Shown here: positions 61,249 to 64,000 of the stretch, piece after piece | Layout of the letters: every line of letters starts with the position of its first letter | How positions within the stretch are numbered: the first letter of the stretch is position 1 | NCBI GenBank assembly: GCA_030248225.1 | Contig: JASANE010009783.1 | Location: 46,518-110,517, forward strand | Direction of reading: 5' to 3' | Length of the DNA stretch: 64,000 bases | Source: Trileptium ribeirensis | Lineage: Eukaryota; Nematoda; Enoplea; Enoplida; Thoracostomopsidae | The notes under the pieces: generated by a model | Told to the model about the DNA's origin: nothing | The model's input: the letters and a program-made list of their open reading frames with translations, nothing else | The model's database searches: none | Translations under genes and position numbers: made by a program

Positions 61249-61885
61249 TAGCAAACGCTACAGGTGCCATGTTATGCACGTAAACAACTCATCAATTAGA
61301 ATATTTCTCCGATTTCGTCAAGTTTCTACTTTAAACGTCCTAAACATTTTCCAAAACATAATTTAACCACTGCATTCATATTAATTAGCAAACGCTACAG
61401 GTGCCATGTTATGCACGTAAACAACTCATCAATTAGAATATTTCTCCGATTTCGTCAAGTTTCTACTTTAAACGTCCTAAACATTTTCCAAAACATAATT
61501 TAACCACTTCACTTCAAATTAATTAGCAAAACGCTACAGGTGCCATGTTATACACGTAAACAACTCATCAATTAGAATATTTCTCCGATTTCGTAGAGTT
61601 AGTACCTACTTTTAAACGTCCTAAGCATTTGCCGAAACATCATTTAACCGCTGCATTCAAATTAATTAGCAAACGCTACAGGTGCCATGTTTATGCACGT
61701 AAACAATTCATCAATTAGAAGATTTCTCCGATTTTTCGTCAAGTTCTCTCTTTAAACGTCCTAAACATTTCCAAAACATAATTTAACCACTGCATTTCAA
61801 ATTAATTAGCAAACGCTACAGGTGCCATGTTATGCACGTAAACAATTCATCAATTAGCAAAAGATTTCTCCGATTTCGTCAAACT
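61249..61885 (+). repeat. Tandem repeat, about 137-142 bp unit, five copies
   Basis: Units begin 'agcaaacgctacaggtgcc' near 61250, 61387, 61526, 61667 and 61808, and share 'cacgtaaacaactcatcaatt', 'tttctccgatttcgtc' and 'tttaaacgtcctaa'. The first two are nearly identical; the last is truncated. A few single-base indels vary unit length. Confidence 0.93.
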
Positions 61886-62639
61886 AAGTCCTGAATAGAA
61901 CGGCTGTATTTGAGGTTTATGTGTGATCATAAGTGTACGAAAAATGGGAATGGTAATCGTGATTGCGATTCTGTGCGGTCAGTAATTTGCCATGCTAATT
62001 CGGAAACATGTGATTGCGAACAATGATTATGTATTTTATGGTAAAAGCGCGTCCGCGTGTATAGAGGGGGAACCGTGATTAGTGAGCTGACAGCAGGTTT
62101 TAAGAGACTGAGAACTAATTTTTGCAAAATAACGGCGCCGTGTGCGCAAGTAAAGTCGACCCGCATAAGGTTTTACGAGTATTTAAATCCCAACACTTGT
62201 TCCGCGACAATTTCTGTATTGTTCACTGCACTGTTTGTGCTAAGGTAGGAAATATATATACGCTCCAAATACAACAGCGACAAGCTCGGCTGTCGAAAAG
62301 TGATTTTCAGGCAAAACTGCTGAAAACAGCTTGAGTTTTGTTTTTCTTAAAAGAAAAGTCTCACAGCAGTTAGTGTTATTAGATGTTTATACCGGTTTCA
62401 AAACTTCAGATAAGTATTTTCTAGATCCCCACGACAAAATTTTTGCACTTTAATTTTTTTCACCAGTTCTGTTTATGTCATGCATTTGGTTATTTGTAGT
62501 TAATCTTTCTGAAAAAGCGACGCCAGAAATTGGTTATCACACTACCACATCAATTGAACCGGCGAAACATTCTCCCATTAACACATTCAAAAGTTTGATC
62601 TTCTACCATTTCAGGGAACAGCATAAGACCGAGTTGGGG

Positions 62640-63010
62640 GGATCGATGTCGGTATAAAAGAGCTTGCGCGTTTGGCGATTTGGGACCAGTCGAGCCCTGC
62701 TCTTGTAAATTGTGGTCGGTTTTGGCGGTTATCGCCAGATTTACGCTGTTCATTTGTTTTTCTTTCTCGCTTTCCTGCGTTTTCGCCCGGGTGGGCTCTT
62801 CGGCATGCAGCCGTGCGGAAGAGACCCGCCCGGGGTTTTCCGATATTTTTGAACGCTTGCACGCGATTAGGACCAGGAGCAGCCCTTGCGGGTGCTGGGG
62901 TATCCGTCGGATGCTTCGCGCCCCCGTAAGTGCTGCGCCCGCGCGAGGGAAAGTGGGTTGAACGTCGGGTAAATTGGGGTCAAAATCAAGCAAAAATCGC
63001 AGTAACAATG
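62640..63010 (-). repeat. GC-rich island, first copy of a repeated protein-like block
   Basis: A locally GC-rich stretch whose - strand encodes RAQHLRGREASDGYPSTRKG, closely similar to RAQHIRGRDASDGHPTTHKG in the second island at 63400-63440. On the DNA level 'gtatccgtcggatg', 'cgcgcccccgta' and 'ctgcgcccgcgc' recur. An open - strand frame of 196 codons (63140-62550) spans it, but the two copies are embedded in otherwise unlike frames. Possibly a fragment of a mobile element; no known domain recognised. Confidence 0.4.
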
Positions 63011-63279
63011 GGGATGTCCACCCGCACTCGACTGGTTCCCCACTCCCTTGCGTGCAAGCATTGTTGGGATTCAGGGGGTGATTCGCGTGGAGTATATCTG
63101 GTGCGTGTGTTAAGTTGTATATCCGGAAAAGCTTGTTCATATAGTATGTTTATTTTCTTAAGGAGTTACCTTGATATCAAATGGCAAATGTTGGAAATCC
63201 AAACGTCTTAAGGGCGCCGTCAGTCAGCTTTAACTGAGGGAAGTTTGAAGGTTATAGTTTGGGAGTTGCGCTCAACTCG

Positions 63280-63460
63280 GGCGGGGTTCTTCCATAGCGG
63301 ACGCGTGGAAGGGGCCCGCCTGGGGCATCTCCCAGAGCTTGGAAATTGTCTCACTTGGACATCGAAATAAGGGCAGCCTTTGTGGGTGGTGGGGTGTCCG
63401 TCGGATGCGTCGCGCCCCCGTATGTGTTGCGCCCGCGCTCCTGCAGTGCAGCCAGACAAA
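63280..63460 (-). repeat. GC-rich island, second copy of the repeated block
   Basis: Shares 'gggtgtccgtcggatgcgtcgcgcccccgta' (in pieces) and 'tgcgcccgcgc' with 62880-62950. The - strand frame of 125 codons (63597-63220) covers it. No domain recognised. Confidence 0.4.
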
Positions 63461-64000
63461 CTAGCAAAACTTTTTGAGGTAGAAATAGTGGCAGCATCGT
63501 GTCTGCTCAACGTGATAGCAATCAAAACGCTCAGGCTCCAATGACAAACTTTGGGTTGGGGGTTCCGCGTTTCTAAAAGAGCCCAAAGGGAGCTCACAGG
63601 CTACAATTTCGTCATCCCTATTAGGATCGTCAACTAGCGAACTCATTACTAATTCTCCAAATTTCGGGGTAGAGAGACTGTAGTAGGTATAAGACTTCAC
63701 TGTTAGCAATTAATACTTCGGGTCGTGGGTTTCATGCTTCTAAAGGAGTTCTCTATCGGAGCTCGGGGATCGTTTTTCACCAACGAAAATTTGTAAGTCG
63801 ACGGACATTTCACGTCACGTTTCAAGTTTTTCGAGTACGTACGATGCAGGCTCCAGGTGAAGCCCGAGAGTGGTATCATATATATTCTGGATGTAGTGTT
63901 ATATATATTTTTGTTTTGGGTGATCCCGATTGGGAAAATCATGACGTGCTAAGTAAATAAAATAGCGAACAAGTAAATAGCTGAAGTGTGCAATTGTTCT

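Larger units (their letters stand above)
56440..64000. other. Repeat-rich stretch upstream of the last visible laminin exon
   Basis: No cysteine-rich EGF-like or further coiled-coil exon was recognised, so this is a long intron or flanking DNA. Contents: a hAT-like element at 57936-58877, an AT microsatellite-like patch at 59043-59090, four repeats at 60030-60430, a (GAAT)n-like tract at 60462-60505, five repeats at 61249-61885 and two related GC-rich islands at 62640-63010 and 63280-63460. Short open frames across these have no supporting motifs. Confidence 0.6.

Noticed and set aside
62550..63140. 196-codon - strand open frame
   Set aside because: It runs through GC-rich repeat DNA, has no recognisable domain or exon context, and its similar block at 63400 sits in an unlike frame. 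Kept only as a repeat finding.

Overview
The window is animal nuclear DNA: AT-rich, intron-dense and crowded with repeats. Coding exons of about 90-255 bp are separated by introns of roughly 0.1-3.6 kb. Acceptors are short and mostly TTTCAG, TTTTAG or TATAG without long pyrimidine tracts, which resembles nematodes. An invertebrate, perhaps a nematode with an expanded repeat-rich genome, is my inference; the species cannot be fixed from the sequence alone. No operon, bacterial promoter, rRNA gene or intact tRNA gene was seen.

Two convergent protein-coding genes account for essentially all recognisable coding sequence. On the + strand, 2951-10452 holds the last six exons of an importin-11 (IPO11) orthologue, a beta-karyopherin for nuclear import, ending at a TAA. 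Its 5' part lies upstream of the window. On the - strand, 56439 down to 16805 holds 27 exons, about 1,470 codons, of a laminin alpha chain: eight coiled-coil exons of domains II/I, then five laminin G (LG) domains and a TAG stop. Its N-terminal domains lie beyond 56.4 kb. I assigned exon boundaries by hand. Reading phase is consistent across almost every junction. There is one unresolved junction (48710 to 46651) and one optional or 'poison' exon (31937-32106).

Layout. 1-2950: low-complexity and poly-C repeats, upstream intron of importin-11. 2951-10452: importin-11, whose introns hold an inverted pair of a 0.45-0.58 kb repeat, a 105-bp minisatellite, several TA-flanked miniature inverted-repeat elements (MITEs) and a decayed duplicate of its last exon. 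10453-16804: intergenic, no convincing gene. 16805-20618: LG5 and the end of LG4. 22327-24454: start of LG4. 26579-32469: LG3, the end of LG2 and a candidate cassette exon. 32993-42333: the rest of LG2 and LG1. 44255-56439: coiled coil. 56440-64000: intron or upstream DNA with a hAT-like element, three tandem arrays and two GC-rich repeat islands.

The two genes have unrelated jobs: importin-11 acts in the cytosol and nuclear envelope, the laminin alpha chain in basement membrane. They are simply convergent neighbours, 6.35 kb apart stop to stop. The most notable structure is repeat biology: a hAT-type element with a perfect 8-bp target duplication nested inside a palindromic MITE, and exon-level oddities (a pseudo-exon, a cassette or poison exon, a possible frameshift).
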